DNA from: CAWDZK01 sp963807005
GTDB taxonomy: Bacteria; Actinomycetota; Actinomycetes; JACCUZ01
Reading direction: 5' to 3'
Assembly (NCBI GenBank): GCA_963807005.1
Contig: CAWDZK010000006.1
Location: forward strand, 992,001-1,056,000
DNA length: 64,000 nucleotides
The position numbers and the translations under genes are program-made. The notes below the pieces were generated by a model. It did not search any database, was not told where the DNA came from, and saw only the letters and a list, made by a program, of their open reading frames with translations. Shown here in pieces: positions 8,438 through 19,974 of the stretch (position 1 is its first letter; each line of letters begins with the position of its first letter).

Positions 8438-9784
8438 TCAGGTGAGCATGGGGGTGGCGTGCTTGCGGTAGGTGTTCCCGAGCGGGCTGGTCCAGGTCTT
8501 GGTGCGGGTGTCGCGGGTCGTAGTGCAGGTGCCAGTGGCCGTGGGTCTTGGCGTTGTGGTGCTGGCGGCAGAGTGGTCCGAGGTTGGCGCGGGTCGTCTG
8601 GGCGGGGTGGCCGGTGCGGTAGGGCTGGATGTGGTCGCAGTCGCAGGCGTGGGCGGGCTGGGTGCAGCTGGGGAAGCCGCAGACCTGGTCGCGGGCGTTG
8701 ACGTAGGCCTCGAGGGCGGCGCTGGGGCGGTAGCGGCGGGCGCCGCGGTCGAGCAGGGCGCCGGTGCCCGGTTCGGTGGTCCAGCGGACCCAGTCGCGGT
8801 CGGCGGCCATCGCCCGGGCGAGCTCGGCCGGGATCGCGCCGTAGCCGGGTAGGTGGCCGGGGTTGTCGGCCAGGGCGAGGGCGGTGGGCAGGTCGAGCAC
8901 CACGGCTGCGGTCTGCGCGCCGCGGCAGGAACACCTCGGCAGCCGGCGGCCGGTCGCCGCGGTCGGTCCCGCCGGTCCACTCGGTGCCGTGTCGAGGCCG
9001 AGCAGGGGTCGACGACCAGGTCGACCCGCAGCGCGTCCAGCCCGGGGTCGTCCAGCCCGGCGGCCCGGCGGGCGGCCTGCACCGCGGTGGCCCGGGCGGT
9101 GACGGCCCCCCACAGCTCGCCCTCGACGTCGGCGGCCAGCGGCAGGTACCAGCCGGTGCGGCCGTCCCGGTCCGGGACCCGCTCGATCCGCCGCTGCTCG
9201 TGGGCGGTCCTGGCCCGCTCCGCCGCGGCGGCCGGGTCGACCCGCACGACCGCGTCCCGGACCGCGCGGCGGGTCTCGGCCGGGGTCTGGGCCGGCATCA
9301 CCGGCAGCACCCGCGCCTCGACCGCTGCTGCGGTGGCCTCGTCGAGGCCCTCGGTCTCGCGCACCAGGTTCGCCGCGTGCAGGTAGCCGGCCCGGCCGGT
9401 GTCCATCAGCGCCAGGGTGGCCGGGAACCGGTCCCGCAGGTCCAGGGCCACCCGCACCCGCTGGGAGGCCGTCACCGGCGAGAGCCGCAGCGCCGCCGCC
9501 AGCTCGTGCCGGGCCTCGGCCGGGTGCAGCCCGAGCGCCTCGGTGCGGTCCGCGACCAGCGCGACGGTCCGCTGCGCGAGCGCGGCGACCTTCGCGGTGA
9601 CCCGCTCGGTCAGCCGCAGGTACCCGACCAGCTCGCCATGCTCCAGGGCCGCGGGGTCGACCGACTCCAGCAGCCCCGCCAGCTCCGACACCGACCCGTC
9701 CAGCTGCAGGTCCAGCGCCGCCCGCTCCCAGCCGCTGCCGCGCTCGACCAAGGCCTCGACCAGGTCCAGCGCGCTCATCCCCAT
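8438..9784 (-). pseudogene. DUF222/HNH endonuclease gene with two compensating frameshifts
   Basis: The N-terminal 240 or so codons encode a DUF222 domain in one frame up to DALRVDLVVDP. There a run of four C on the coding strand (9005-9008) appears to have lost one base. The family sequence resumes one frame over as LLGLDTAPSG and runs through the HNH region (ACDCDHIQPY, CRQHHNAKTH). Near 8514 an extra base restores the original frame, which ends in the family-typical TWTSPLGNTYRKHATPML. Literal translation gives a 448-residue protein with a scrambled centre and no HNH motif. DUF222-HNH genes are numerous and fast-decaying in actinobacteria. Sequencing error in homopolymers is the alternative explanation. 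Confidence 0.78.
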
Positions 9785-9859
9785 GCACCGAACCTACGAC
9801 CACCCCCGGACACGAACTCCCGGTCGGGTGCGACGCTCAACCGTTGTCACGCAAGGAGA

Positions 9860-10375
9860 TCAGGGCCGGCGCAGCTCGTCGGCGAGCAGGTCCATCAGGA
9901 GCCCGTCGCGCCACTCCCCGGTCAGCGGGTCGCGCTCGTAGCGCCGCATGACGCCCACCGGCCGGAAGCCCACCGCGGTGTAGCACCGGATCGCGGGCTC
10001 GTTGTCGGCGGCCGGGTCGATCACCAGGCGATGGTGGCCGCGGTCGTCGACGAGATGGCGGGCGAGGGTGGCGACAGCGTCCCGCCCGATGCCCCGGCCG
10101 TGCACGGCAGGGTCGACGAACACGTCGATGGAGGCGTGTCGGTACATCGGCTCGTCCTCCTCGCCGTACTGCACCATGCCTCGTACGGCGCCGTCGACGA
10201 CGATGGCGTACCGCACGGCCGACGGGTCGTCGCCGGGCCATGCTCCGGACGCTGCCTCGTCGCCCCATCGGGCGCGAACCTCAGGTGTGCCGAGGATCCG
10301 GCGCAGCTCCGGGACGTGCCCGGCTTCGACCGGCTCGAGAACGACCGCGGCGCCGAGGAGCTTCCCAGAGGCCAT
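9860..10375 (-). CDS. GNAT-family N-acetyltransferase (AAC(6')-like)
   Basis: This 171-residue acetyltransferase has the GNAT core, with the acetyl-CoA pyrophosphate-binding loop VHGRGIGRDA at residues 91-100, preceded by the beta strand ASIDVFV. The end of the fold has AIRCYTAVGFRPVGV, where the tyrosine usually serves as general acid. The pattern is closest to the aminoglycoside 6'-acetyltransferase-type branch of GNATs, but the same architecture covers many small-molecule acetyltransferases, so resistance should not be assumed. It ends a run of five minus-strand genes (9860-13898) and is 63 bases from the Nudix gene stop. Confidence 0.87.
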   Translation of the reverse strand: MASGKLLGAAVVLEPVEAGHVPELRRILGTPEVRARWGDEAASGAWPGDDPSAVRYAIVVDGAVRGMVQYGEEDEPMYRHASIDVFVDPAVHGRGIGRDAVATLARHLVDDRGHHRLVIDPAADNEPAIRCYTAVGFRPVGVMRRYERDPLTGEWRDGLLMDLLADELRRP

Positions 10376-10438
10376 CCGGCGATGATGGCGAGCCCCGCGA
10401 GGGCTGTCACCCGGGTTGACGCTCTGAGGGCCGGAGGG

Positions 10439-10855
10439 TCAGAGGCCGAGCAGCTCCGGGAGGTCGGTCCGCAGGTGCTCCGGCTGCAGCCCGAGAACCG
10501 GGAGATCGGCCGCGCCCGCCCAGATCAGCTCGAAGGAGTTCTCCGGACAGTGCGCTTCGAGCTCCGGCCCGGAGAGCTCGGGAGTCCCGTGCACGTCAGC
10601 CATGACGAAGTAGCGGGCCTCCCGGCCGTCGTGCTCCGCGACCAGCACCTGCCGGTCCACCCGCGCCCGCAGGGTGGACTCCTCCCAGAGCTCGCGGACG
10701 ACGGCCTCCTCGAAGGACTCGCCCGGCTCGACGCTGCCGCCGGGCAGCACGGCGTAGTCCCGGCCCCGGTGGTGCCGCTTGATCACGAGGAGCTCGGGGC
10801 CGCGCCGGACGAGGGCGACTGCTCGGGGCCCGCTCACGGGAACAAACCTACCCAT
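10439..10855 (-). CDS. Nudix hydrolase
   Basis: This 138-residue protein carries a Nudix box at residues 40-62 (G40-x5-E46-x7-R54-E-L-W-E58-E59), where the usual Gly after EE is replaced by Ser-Thr. Nudix enzymes hydrolyse nucleoside diphosphates linked to another moiety and need a divalent metal held by these glutamates. It is only three bases downstream of the CocE-type hydrolase start region's opposite end, that is, its ATG lies four bases from that gene's stop, so co-transcription is likely. No accessory domain is present. The substrate is not predictable. Confidence 0.88.
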   Translation of the reverse strand: MGRFVPVSGPRAVALVRRGPELLVIKRHHRGRDYAVLPGGSVEPGESFEEAVVRELWEESTLRARVDRQVLVAEHDGREARYFVMADVHGTPELSGPELEAHCPENSFELIWAGAADLPVLGLQPEHLRTDLPELLGL

Positions 10856-10858
10856 ACC

Positions 10859-12802
10859 TCACCCGAGCGCCCGGGGGACCCGTCGTTCCCATCGTCTGGA
10901 CACGAACGGCTCGTCGTCGTGCCAGGTGTCCAGCCGCACGTTCAGGTCGAACGCCTCGACATCGGCGACCAGCGACACCTCGGTCCGGGCCCGGGCAGTG
11001 CCCTCCGCCCAGCGGACCGTGAAGTCGGCCGTGGAGTCCGAGCGCTGCACCCACGTCCTGGTGTCCACCTCGACCCGGCCGGTGTAGTGCTCGCGGACGG
11101 TCGCGCCGTCGACGTCGTACGCGGAGCCGTGGTCGTCCGAGCAGGAGGTACGACGGCGCAGCACGTCGCGCGCCACGTGCCAGCCGATGGCGTCGGTGTC
11201 GGCGTCGGTGGCGTCGGGCGCCTCGACGAACGGCAGCGGCAGGGCCGGCACCGACGGACCGGCGACCGGCAGGTCCAGCGACGACGCCCCGCGGTCGATC
11301 CGCAGCGTGACCGGCCGTGGGGGAGCGACGGTGTTGGGCCAGTCCGCGCCGGCCAGCGAGAGGCGCAGGCGGTGACCGGCCGCGTCGGGTCCGACGGCGT
11401 CGAAGGCCATCGCCTCCATCTCCAGCTCGACCTCCACCCACTCGTCGACCGGCAGCGGGTCCGGCGACTCCGACGAGGACCGGTGCGTCAGGTTGAGGAA
11501 TCCTCGGCACAGCAGCGCCGACGTGCCGTCCGGGAAGACGTCGCAGAGCTTGGCCGACACCGACGCCACCGGCTGCGACGAGGAGATGCGCAGCCGCAGC
11601 CGCGGGTGCCCGAGCAGCGAGATGTCCTCGGCCGGCCACTCCCAGGTGAGCGAGGCGGCATCGTCGAAGCGCTGGTCGGTGGGCTGCCCCCACGGCAGCG
11701 ACCCCGCGCAGGAGTTCCAGGCGGCGGTGCCGACGTCAGCCACCACGTCGTAGTCCAGCTCGCCGGAGCCGAGCGGCAGCGACCGCACCGAGGCACCGTC
11801 CAGCGGCCAGGCCGGTGCCGAGCGCCACTCGCCCTCCACCAGCAGCCGGTCGGGGCCGGGCCGGGTCGGCCGCTGGGCGAACCAGGTCAGCGCCGGCTCG
11901 TCGTCGTACCCGTCGTCGACGCCACGCAGCCAGCGGTCCCACCAGCGCGCCATCACCGGCACCAGGTCGAGGTGCGGTCCGGGCAGCGAGGTCGCCGTCG
12001 ACATGTGGCTCCACGGCCCGATCAGCAGCCGGTGCGGGACACCGTCGGCGCGCAACCGCTCCACGGTGCGGAAGGTGTTGTTGCGGTACCCGTCGGCCCA
12101 GCCCGCGACGAGGAACGTCGGGCAGCCGATCCGGTCGTACGACGGCCGCACCGAGCCCTGCCGCCAGTACGCCGAGTCGTGCTGCTCCTCGACCCAGCGC
12201 AGCAGCCACGGCTCCAGGTCCTCGACCCGACGCCGCCAGTCGTCGACCCACCCGGCGCCGGACAGCGACGGCACCGGCGGGAGCGCGTTCATGGCCACCA
12301 TGTACGTCGGGTAGTCGACCACGTCGAGCAGCCGCAGCGCCCCGCCCATGTAGTGCACGTCGTCGGTGTAGCGGTCGTCGCTGGAGTAGATCGCGCAGAC
12401 CGCCTTCAGCGCCGGCGGCCGCTCGGCCGCGAGGTGCAGCGCGTTGAAGCCGCTGTACGACGTGCCGAACATGCCGACGGCGCCGGAGCACCACCCCTGG
12501 TCGGCCAGCCAGCGGATCAGCTCGACGAGGTCGCGCTGCTCCGTCGGCGGGTACTCGTCGGTCGCCACCCCGTCGGACGAACCGGTGCCGCGGACGTCAG
12601 CCCGGCAGACCGCGTAGCCGTGCTCGTCGCGCAGCCGTACGTACTCCGGCCGGTAGGTCGCCGTCAGGTCGTCCTTGCGGTACGGCAGTGCCTCCAGCAG
12701 GCACGGCACCGGCCGGTCGCTCGCCGGCAGGTACAGGGTCACCGCCAGGCGGGCGCCGTCCGACATCGGGACGTACACGTGCTCGGTGGTCGGCTCAGCC
12801 AC
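10859..12802 (-). CDS. CocE/NonD family hydrolase (X-Pro dipeptidyl-peptidase type)
   Basis: This 647-residue protein has an N-terminal alpha/beta-hydrolase domain with nucleophile S115 in GTSYSG, a likely acid in GWADGYRNN and the histidine in GPWSHM. It ends in a jelly-roll domain (from about residue 330) typical of the S15/CocE group. These enzymes cleave esters, acyl amides or X-Pro peptides. No signal peptide is present, so it is probably cytoplasmic. The start overlaps the end of the P1 peptidase gene by eight bases, suggesting a peptide- or amide-degrading operon with that gene and the downstream Nudix gene. The exact substrate cannot be read. Confidence 0.9.
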   Translation of the reverse strand: MAEPTTEHVYVPMSDGARLAVTLYLPASDRPVPCLLEALPYRKDDLTATYRPEYVRLRDEHGYAVCRADVRGTGSSDGVATDEYPPTEQRDLVELIRWLADQGWCSGAVGMFGTSYSGFNALHLAAERPPALKAVCAIYSSDDRYTDDVHYMGGALRLLDVVDYPTYMVAMNALPPVPSLSGAGWVDDWRRRVEDLEPWLLRWVEEQHDSAYWRQGSVRPSYDRIGCPTFLVAGWADGYRNNTFRTVERLRADGVPHRLLIGPWSHMSTATSLPGPHLDLVPVMARWWDRWLRGVDDGYDDEPALTWFAQRPTRPGPDRLLVEGEWRSAPAWPLDGASVRSLPLGSGELDYDVVADVGTAAWNSCAGSLPWGQPTDQRFDDAASLTWEWPAEDISLLGHPRLRLRISSSQPVASVSAKLCDVFPDGTSALLCRGFLNLTHRSSSESPDPLPVDEWVEVELEMEAMAFDAVGPDAAGHRLRLSLAGADWPNTVAPPRPVTLRIDRGASSLDLPVAGPSVPALPLPFVEAPDATDADTDAIGWHVARDVLRRRTSCSDDHGSAYDVDGATVREHYTGRVEVDTRTWVQRSDSTADFTVRWAEGTARARTEVSLVADVEAFDLNVRLDTWHDDEPFVSRRWERRVPRALG

Positions 12803-13898
12803 CGGCGCCGGCTTCGCGCAGCAGGTCGACCACCTCGGCGAGGGGAAGCGCCTCCGACCGGTTGCCGTCGCGGCCGACGACCGTGGTGGCGGCGAGCAGG
12901 CTGGTGAGCACGGCCTCCTCGGTGGCCTCCACGGCGGCCGCGAAGAACGGGTCCAGCTGCTGCCCTGTCAGCGGCACACCCGCGGCTGGGGCGCCCCGCG
13001 GAGCCCGCAGACCGGTCGCCAGGGCGAGGAAGATCTCGCCGCTTGCGTGGTGGGCGACGCTGCCCGTCCGGGCCAGCCCCAGCCCGGCCCGGCGGGCCAT
13101 CCGGGCGCAGGCCGCCGCGTCGAGCGGCGCGTCCGTGACGAGCACGACGATGCAGGAGCCGGCGTCGCCCACCCGGCTGGTCCCGCGTCCCGCGAGAGCA
13201 GCCCCCACCGGCAGCCCGCCGACGGTGAGCCGCTCCTGCTCGCCGAAGTTCGTCAGCACGAGCGCACCGAGCGTGTGCCGGGACGGCAGGACCCGCGACG
13301 CCGTCCCGATCCCGCCCTTGTAGCCGAGGCAGGTCATGCCGGTGCCCGCCCCCACGCTGCCCTCCGGCGGCGGGGTCAGGCTGCCGACCGACGTGCGGGC
13401 CTCGGCCAGCGCGCGGCGGACGTCGTCCTTCTCGACCTGCGTTCGACGGCTGTCGTTGAGGTGCGAGTCGTCGCACTCGGCCACCAGCGGCAGCACCACG
13501 TCGTCGACACCGATAGTCGCGTCCTCCCCGACGAGCAGCTCGCAGGCCGCGTCGAGCACCCGGCCCACCTGCATCGAGGACGTGAGGAACACAGGTGTCT
13601 CGGCGAGCCCCCACTCCCGCACCGACAGGAAGCCGGTGCACTCGCCCGCGCCGTTGAGGACCGCTCCACCGGCAGGCACGGGGGAGCGGAACATGTTGCC
13701 GCCGACGTCGAGGACGGTCACCCCGGTCCTCGCTGCGCCTCGGCCCGCAGGCGGCTCGTCCTCGTCCCGCCACACCGTGGCGTGGCCGACACCCACGCCG
13801 GGCACGTCGAGCACCGAGGCAGTCGGCCCCGACGGGAGCAACCCGATCCTGACCGGCAGATCAGCAGCGCGGGGCACGCGTGACAGCATGCACCACAT
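12795..13898 (-). CDS. P1 family peptidase (DmpA/BapA-like aminopeptidase)
   Basis: This 367-residue Ntn-type hydrolase resembles DmpA, which self-cleaves at a Gly-Ser bond to make two chains. The likely cleavage site is G247-S248 in GDAGSCIVV, so S248 would become the catalytic N-terminal nucleophile. Upstream motifs GIGTASR and LTNFGEQERL fit the substrate pocket of the family. Such enzymes remove N-terminal residues, including beta- and D-amino acids. Start choice is uncertain: ATG at 13898 or at 13889. With either start it is head-to-head with, or overlaps by a few bases, the HDAC gene. It is coupled by an 8-base overlap to the CocE hydrolase gene. Confidence 0.87.
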   Translation of the reverse strand: MWCMLSRVPRAADLPVRIGLLPSGPTASVLDVPGVGVGHATVWRDEDEPPAGRGAARTGVTVLDVGGNMFRSPVPAGGAVLNGAGECTGFLSVREWGLAETPVFLTSSMQVGRVLDAACELLVGEDATIGVDDVVLPLVAECDDSHLNDSRRTQVEKDDVRRALAEARTSVGSLTPPPEGSVGAGTGMTCLGYKGGIGTASRVLPSRHTLGALVLTNFGEQERLTVGGLPVGAALAGRGTSRVGDAGSCIVVLVTDAPLDAAACARMARRAGLGLARTGSVAHHASGEIFLALATGLRAPRGAPAAGVPLTGQQLDPFFAAAVEATEEAVLTSLLAATTVVGRDGNRSEALPLAEVVDLLREAGAGG

Positions 13899-14979
13899 GG
13901 CCCCGTTGCCGCCCGTCGTCTGGTCCGACGAGGTCCTGCGTCACCAGCCGAAGGGCGAGGTCTGGGTCGGTGTCATGACCCCGGGCACCGAGGTCCCGGC
14001 CCGGGCCACCGTCCTGCGGGACGCCTGCCTCGCCGCCGGTGGCCGGCTGACCATCGCGACCCCGCACGACGACACCGTGCTCCGTCGGGTGCACGACCCC
14101 GGGCTGCTCGCCTACCTCGCCGACGCCGTCGACGACTGGGCTGCGGGCGGGTACGAGGCCGTGGTCGGGCAGGACCGGGTCGTCCCCTACGTGTTCCCGA
14201 CCGACGGAATGCTCGATGGCCTGCCCGCCCATGCCCCGGCTGCCATGCACGCCCGCGCCGGCCTCTGGTGCTACGACACCATGACCCTGGTCGGCCCGGG
14301 CACCTGGATCGCGGCCCGGGCTGCCGTCGACGCCACCCTGACGGCCGTCGACCTGGTCGTCGGGGGCGAGCCCGCGGCGTACGCGCTGACCCGTCCGCCC
14401 GGGCACCACGCCACCCGCCGCGCCTTCGGCGGGTCCTGCTACCTCAACAACGCCGCGGTGGCCGCCGAGGCGCTGCGCGACGCCGGCGCCGCGAAGGTGG
14501 CCGTCCTGGACATCGACGCGCACCACGGCAACGGCACCCAGGCGGTCTTCTGGGAGCGGCCCGACGTCCTGTACGCGTCACTCCACGTCGACCCCGGCGC
14601 CGGGTGGTTCCCGCACTTCGTGGGGTACGCCGACGAGCGCGGGGCGCACCGAGGTCGCGGTACGACGGTCAACGAGCCGCTGGCTCCGGGCACCGGCGAC
14701 GAGGGCTGGCTCGCGGCACTCGACCGGCTGCTCGAGCCGGTGGACACGTTCAGCCCGGACGCCGTCGTCGTGTCGCTCGGGGTGGACGCCGCGGGCGCCG
14801 ACCCCGAGAGCCCGCTGGACGTCACGACCGACGGCTTCGGCGCCGCGGGCGAGCGGCTCGCCTCGCTGGCCCGCGGGACCGTGCTCGTTCAGGAGGGCGG
14901 CTACGCGCTGGACCGCCTCGGCCTCGACACGGTGGCCGTCCTCGCTGCGTTCGGCGACGGGCCTCAGAGGGCGCTGTAG
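13897..14979 (+). CDS. HDAC-family deacetylase (class II HDAC / acetylpolyamine amidohydrolase type)
   Basis: This 360-residue zinc hydrolase has the deacetylase signatures PPGHHA, DIDAHHGNGT (zinc ligands Asp and His) and SLGVDAAGADP (third ligand), ending with QEGGY. The family removes acetyl groups from lysines, polyamines or related amines. The ATG at 13897 is adopted; an in-frame ATG at 13888 is possible and would overlap the divergent peptidase gene more. No ribosome site is strong. Its last 16 bases overlap the convergent Gfo/Idh/MocA gene. The protein looks cytoplasmic. The physiological substrate is unknown. Confidence 0.88.
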   Translation: MAPLPPVVWSDEVLRHQPKGEVWVGVMTPGTEVPARATVLRDACLAAGGRLTIATPHDDTVLRRVHDPGLLAYLADAVDDWAAGGYEAVVGQDRVVPYVFPTDGMLDGLPAHAPAAMHARAGLWCYDTMTLVGPGTWIAARAAVDATLTAVDLVVGGEPAAYALTRPPGHHATRRAFGGSCYLNNAAVAAEALRDAGAAKVAVLDIDAHHGNGTQAVFWERPDVLYASLHVDPGAGWFPHFVGYADERGAHRGRGTTVNEPLAPGTGDEGWLAALDRLLEPVDTFSPDAVVVSLGVDAAGADPESPLDVTTDGFGAAGERLASLARGTVLVQEGGYALDRLGLDTVAVLAAFGDGPQRAL

Positions 14980-15953
14980 TCCAGCCCGATCTGGCGCCGG
15001 ACCTCGTCCATGGTCGCCATGACCGCGACCGTCTCGTCCAGCGGCAGCACGTCGCTCTCGGTGCGTCCCTCGCGCAGGCAGCGCATCACCTCGGCTGCCT
15101 CGTGCCGGAGACCGAGACCCTCGTGCGGCTCATCGAAGCGCTCCACCGAGCCGTCCCGGCGGGTCAGGGTGAACGTGGTCGGCGAGTAGAAGACCGAGTC
15201 GATCTCGAGCCGTGCCTCGGTGCCGACGATCGCGGCGCGGTTGGGCCCCAGCGCCGACAGCGTGGTGGTGAGGACGGCGTGCGCGCCGCCGTCGTAGGTC
15301 AGCAGCACCGACGTGGTGGCATCGACGCCCGTGACGGATCTCGTCCCCGCGGCGGTCACGGTCGAGGGCGTGCCCAGCACCATCGACGCGAACGACACCG
15401 GGTAGATCCCGAGGTCGAGAAGGGCGCCGCCGCCGAGCTCCGGCGCGAGCAGACGGTGGGTCGGGTCGCCGGGGAACCACTGGCAGTGGTCGGCGATCAC
15501 CAGCTGGATCTCGCCGAGCGCACCCTCGGCGAGCAGCTCGCGCACCCGCACCATGTGCGGCACGAACCTGGCCCACATCGCCTCCATGAGGAACACCCCG
15601 CGGGCCCTGGCCGCGTCCACGACTGCGCGTGCCTCCCCGGCGTCCATCGCGAACGGCTTCTCCACCAGCACGGCCTTGCCGGCGGCGACGGCCAGGAGGG
15701 CGGCGTCGTGGTGGCCGGGATGGATCGTCGCCACGTAGACCACGTCGACCTCGGGGTCGCGGCACACCGCGTCGTACGACGGGTGGTGGCGGGCGATGCC
15801 GTGCCTCTGGGCGAAAGCCGCCGCCTGGCCGGCGTTCCGGGAGCCGACTGCCACGACCTCGGCGTCCGGCAGCAGGCCGAGGTCCGTCACGAACGCGGCG
15901 GCGATCCCGCCGGTGCCGACCACGCCCCAGCGCACCGGGCCGTCATCGCTCAT
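14964..15953 (-). CDS. Gfo/Idh/MocA family oxidoreductase
   Basis: This 329-residue NAD(P)-dependent dehydrogenase has an N-terminal Rossmann domain with V-G-T-G-G-I-A (about residues 12-18) and the family's EKP motif with K99, which takes part in catalysis, followed by the C-terminal alpha/beta dimerisation domain. Members oxidise or reduce sugars, inositols and related diols. The ATG at 15953 is chosen because the Rossmann motif starts 8 residues later; a much longer upstream frame is a shadow of the DUF998 gene. Its start overlaps that gene's stop by four bases, so they are coupled. It converges on the deacetylase gene with a 16-base overlap. The substrate is unknown. Confidence 0.9.
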   Translation of the reverse strand: MSDDGPVRWGVVGTGGIAAAFVTDLGLLPDAEVVAVGSRNAGQAAAFAQRHGIARHHPSYDAVCRDPEVDVVYVATIHPGHHDAALLAVAAGKAVLVEKPFAMDAGEARAVVDAARARGVFLMEAMWARFVPHMVRVRELLAEGALGEIQLVIADHCQWFPGDPTHRLLAPELGGGALLDLGIYPVSFASMVLGTPSTVTAAGTRSVTGVDATTSVLLTYDGGAHAVLTTTLSALGPNRAAIVGTEARLEIDSVFYSPTTFTLTRRDGSVERFDEPHEGLGLRHEAAEVMRCLREGRTESDVLPLDETVAVMATMDEVRRQIGLDYSAL

Positions 15954-16552
15954 CGTCGCCACCCTCGGATCGTGCTCCAGGCCGCGACCAGCGGCCAGAC
16001 CGACTGCGCTCCCGCGGCGACGCGCTCGGACAGACCGACCCGATCCGAGTCCGCCACCAGCTCCACCACGAACCAGCCCACCAGGCCGAGCAGGACCACG
16101 CCGGCCGGCACCGACCACGCCGGCCGCAGGGCACCGACTCCGTCGCGGCGCCCGGCCAGCAACGGCCACATGCCGAGGGCGGCGAACGAGACGCCGGCGA
16201 CCACGGTGTGCGCCGTCGAGCCCGCGTCCCCGCCCGGCAGTGGGAACACGGCGACCAGGACCGTCCCCACCCCGCCGGCGGCGAGCACCACCCGACCGGG
16301 CAGCGCGGCGCCGCGCAGGGCGAGCGCGGTGGTGAGGTGGCAGGCGCCGAGGCCGGCCAGGGCCGTCGTCATGAGCCACCGGTCGTCGGCGTCACGGGCC
16401 GCGAGCGCGCTGATCGTCTCGACCACCGGGTCGAAGCCCCCGCGCTGCCGCGACGCCGCCCAGGTCCAGCCGCCGATCAGCAGGACCGGTGCGGCCAGCG
16501 ACGACACCAGCCCCCACCAGGGCGTACGCACGGTCGTTTGCACGGCGGGCAT
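15950..16552 (-). CDS. DUF998 family integral membrane protein
   Basis: This 200-residue protein has about six hydrophobic segments, starting with residues 13-33 (GLVSSLAAPVLLIGG) and ending with a segment near GVVLLGLVGWFVVELVA. The spacing and the DPVVETISAL segment after the first helix are typical of DUF998 proteins, whose function is unknown. It sits in the cytoplasmic membrane. It is translationally coupled to the downstream oxidoreductase by an ATGA overlap, although co-expression need not mean a shared pathway. It diverges from ppdK with about 88 bases between start codons. Confidence 0.82.
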   Translation of the reverse strand: MPAVQTTVRTPWWGLVSSLAAPVLLIGGWTWAASRQRGGFDPVVETISALAARDADDRWLMTTALAGLGACHLTTALALRGAALPGRVVLAAGGVGTVLVAVFPLPGGDAGSTAHTVVAGVSFAALGMWPLLAGRRDGVGALRPAWSVPAGVVLLGLVGWFVVELVADSDRVGLSERVAAGAQSVWPLVAAWSTIRGWRR

Positions 16553-16640
16553 CCTCGCACCTCAGGACCGTTGGGGGCCTGGGTAGGCTCCGCCGGAGAG
16601 GTCTTGCCAGGTCGACGACGATCGCGCGAGGGGTCCGCAC

Positions 16641-19334
<2,694 letters not shown>

Positions 19335-19341
19335 CGGCCGG

Positions 19342-19968
19342 GTGATCCTGCTCTTCCGCATCGCAGCCAAGGCAGTGGCGGCGGTCGTGCTGCTGGCTGT
19401 GCTGGTGCTGGTCGGCACGGCCGGCCGGGTCTGGTGGGTCGCCCGCCAGGACGACACCCGCACGTCCGACGTGATCGTCGTGCTCGGCGCAGCCCAGTTC
19501 GACGGTCGGCCGTCGTCGGTGTTCACGGCACGGCTGGTGCACGCCCGCGACCTCTGGAAGGACGGTGTCGCCCGGCGGATCGTCACCGTCGGCGGCAAGC
19601 AGGAGGGCGACCGCTTCACGGAGGCGGCCGCGGGCAAGCGGTGGCTGGCCACGCACGGGGTCCCGACCGCACGGGTGGTGGCGGTCGGGCAGGGCACGGA
19701 CACGCTGGAGAGCGTCGCGGCCGTCCAGGCGGCGATGCAGCGGCGCGGCTGGTCGACGGCCGTGGTCGTCACCGATCCCTGGCACTCGCTGCGGACCAGG
19801 GCGATGGCGACCGACCAGGGCATCGACGCCGTCATGTCGCCGACCCGGCAGGGCCCGGCCGTCCGGCAGCGCTCCACGGAGGTCCGGTACGTCGCCCGCG
19901 AGACGCTGGCGTACCTCTACTACAAGGTCTTCAAGCGCAGCGCCGACTCCGGCCCCCAGGCCGTCTGA
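19342..19968 (+). CDS. YdcF/SanA-like DUF218 membrane-anchored protein
   Basis: This 208-residue protein has one N-terminal transmembrane helix (about residues 6-27) followed by a DUF218 domain with DVIVVLGAAQFDGRPS, TVGGKQEGD, GTDTLESV and TDPWHSLRTR. Members of this family, such as E. coli YdcF and SanA, are linked to envelope integrity; a nucleotide-like or cofactor-binding fold is predicted but the reaction is unresolved. The GTG at 19342, seven bases after ppdK, gives the hydrophobic N terminus. A longer in-frame extension into ppdK is a shadow. It precedes dgt by six bases, so it is likely in the same transcript. Confidence 0.87.
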   Translation: MILLFRIAAKAVAAVVLLAVLVLVGTAGRVWWVARQDDTRTSDVIVVLGAAQFDGRPSSVFTARLVHARDLWKDGVARRIVTVGGKQEGDRFTEAAAGKRWLATHGVPTARVVAVGQGTDTLESVAAVQAAMQRRGWSTAVVVTDPWHSLRTRAMATDQGIDAVMSPTRQGPAVRQRSTEVRYVARETLAYLYYKVFKRSADSGPQAV

Positions 19969-19974
19969 CCGCCG

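Noticed and set aside
8984..12907. Very long open frame (over 1300 codons) on the plus strand
   Set aside because: It runs opposite to GNAT, Nudix and CocE genes with clear family motifs. High GC suppresses stop codons, so such shadows are expected.
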